Source: Actinobacteria bacterium HGW-Actinobacteria-2 (GTDB taxonomy: Bacteria > Actinomycetota > Actinomycetes > Propionibacteriales > Propionibacteriaceae). From it: a stretch of 64,000 nucleotides of DNA. Positions 63,785-64,000 of the stretch are shown one piece after another. Position numbers and translations under genes: made by a program. How positions within the stretch are numbered: the stretch's first letter is position 1; the number at the start of each line of letters is the position of its first letter. The stretch covers positions 964 to 64,963 of the forward strand of contig PHEY01000001.1 in NCBI GenBank assembly GCA_002841335.1, written 5' to 3'. Under the pieces are notes generated by a model. The model was not told where the DNA came from. It saw only the letters and a list, made by a program, of their open reading frames with translations, and made no database searches.

Positions 63785-64000
63785 ATGGCGGTTGCAGACC
63801 GGGAGAAGGCGCTGGCAGCAGCACTGGCTCAGATCGAGAAGGCTCACGGCAAGGGCTCAGTGATGCGCCTGGGTGACGAAACTCGCCAGCCGATCGAGGT
63901 GATCCCCACCGGGTCGATCGCCCTGGATGTGGCTTTGGGTATCGGCGGTCTGCCGCGTGGGCGGGTGGTCGAGATCTACGGCCCGGAGTCCTCGGGTAAG
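63785..64000 (+). CDS. recA: Recombinase RecA (3' end beyond the window)
   Basis: The first 72 codons are visible. ATG 63785 follows [26 protein letters not shown], then [11 protein letters not shown], and the P-loop beginning GPESSGK at the very end of the window. RecA forms filaments on single-stranded DNA for recombination and LexA cleavage. Two damage promoters lie upstream. Whether the gene carries an intein cannot be seen. Confidence 0.95.
   Translation, partial: MAVADREKALAAALAQIEKAHGKGSVMRLGDETRQPIEVIPTGSIALDVALGIGGLPRGRVVEIYGPESSGK

Overview
The window is chromosomal DNA from a high-GC actinobacterium. The layout best fits Propionibacteriales/Propionibacteriaceae: actinobacterial blocks such as tlyA-nadK-recN-pyrG, parA-scpAB-rluB, pafBC-tatAC-helY, ilvBNC-leuB, ltbR/leuCD-ddl-thiL and ftsK-rimO-pgsA-cinA-clgR-recA are all present, many genes start with GTG, and pafA, gltX and gpsA are missing from their usual neighbourhoods. 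The family assignment is inference from gene order and was not tested by any search. No insertion sequence, prophage or CRISPR array is visible. The sequence is cut at both ends: the first gene lacks its 5' end and recA lacks its 3' end.

Layout. 1-8.1 kb: a TPR protein with an RGDRD/GGY repeat domain and an acidic tail, a HAD phosphatase, the biotin ECF transporter bioYMN, a 52-residue protein, tlyA, nadK and recN. 8.2-15 kb: pyrG, a Nudix hydrolase, xerD, a ParA ATPase, a small ribbon-helix-helix-like protein, scpA, scpB and rluB, mostly overlapping. 15-17.9 kb: a two-domain FKBP-like lipoprotein, gluQ (reverse) and a secreted CAP-like protein. 18-24.8 kb: pafB, pafC, a small membrane protein, a degenerate tatA, tatC, a lipid kinase and helY. 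24.8-27.3 kb: hisF, a HIT protein and a SpoIID-domain secreted protein (reverse).

27.4-38.6 kb is a branched-chain amino acid region: an attenuator whose leader peptide contains Ile-Leu-Val-Val, then ilvBNC, leuB (reverse), ilvE and cimA. It is interrupted by a DUF559-type nuclease-like gene, which lies between two copies of a 58-nt quasi-palindrome, and by a CtpE-like P-type ATPase. 38.6-43 kb: a DUF1707-type protein, deoA, a Crp/Fnr regulator and a divergent hybrid cluster protein (hcp) with a palindromic operator between them. 43-52.3 kb: an FAH-family enzyme, a CPBP protease, tRNA-Gln and tRNA-Glu, a DUF1566 lipoprotein, a YitT-family protein, a HisC-like aminotransferase, a glycosyltransferase, a NIPA-like transporter and a DUF2332 protein. 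52.3-58 kb: an IclR regulator divergent from leuCD, then an acyltransferase, ddl and thiL. 58-64 kb: ftsK, rimO, pgsA, cinA, clgR, a DUF3046 protein and recA with two DNA-damage promoters.

How the parts fit together. Most steps common to valine, leucine and isoleucine synthesis are encoded here under two apparent controls: ribosome-mediated attenuation at ilvBNC and an IclR regulator at leuCD. PafBC, the regulator known in other actinobacteria to drive the LexA-independent damage promoter, is encoded in the window, and a near-perfect copy of that promoter motif lies upstream of recA beside a LexA box. Many genes carry a TANNNT hexamer 6-8 nt before the start codon, which suggests widespread leaderless transcription.
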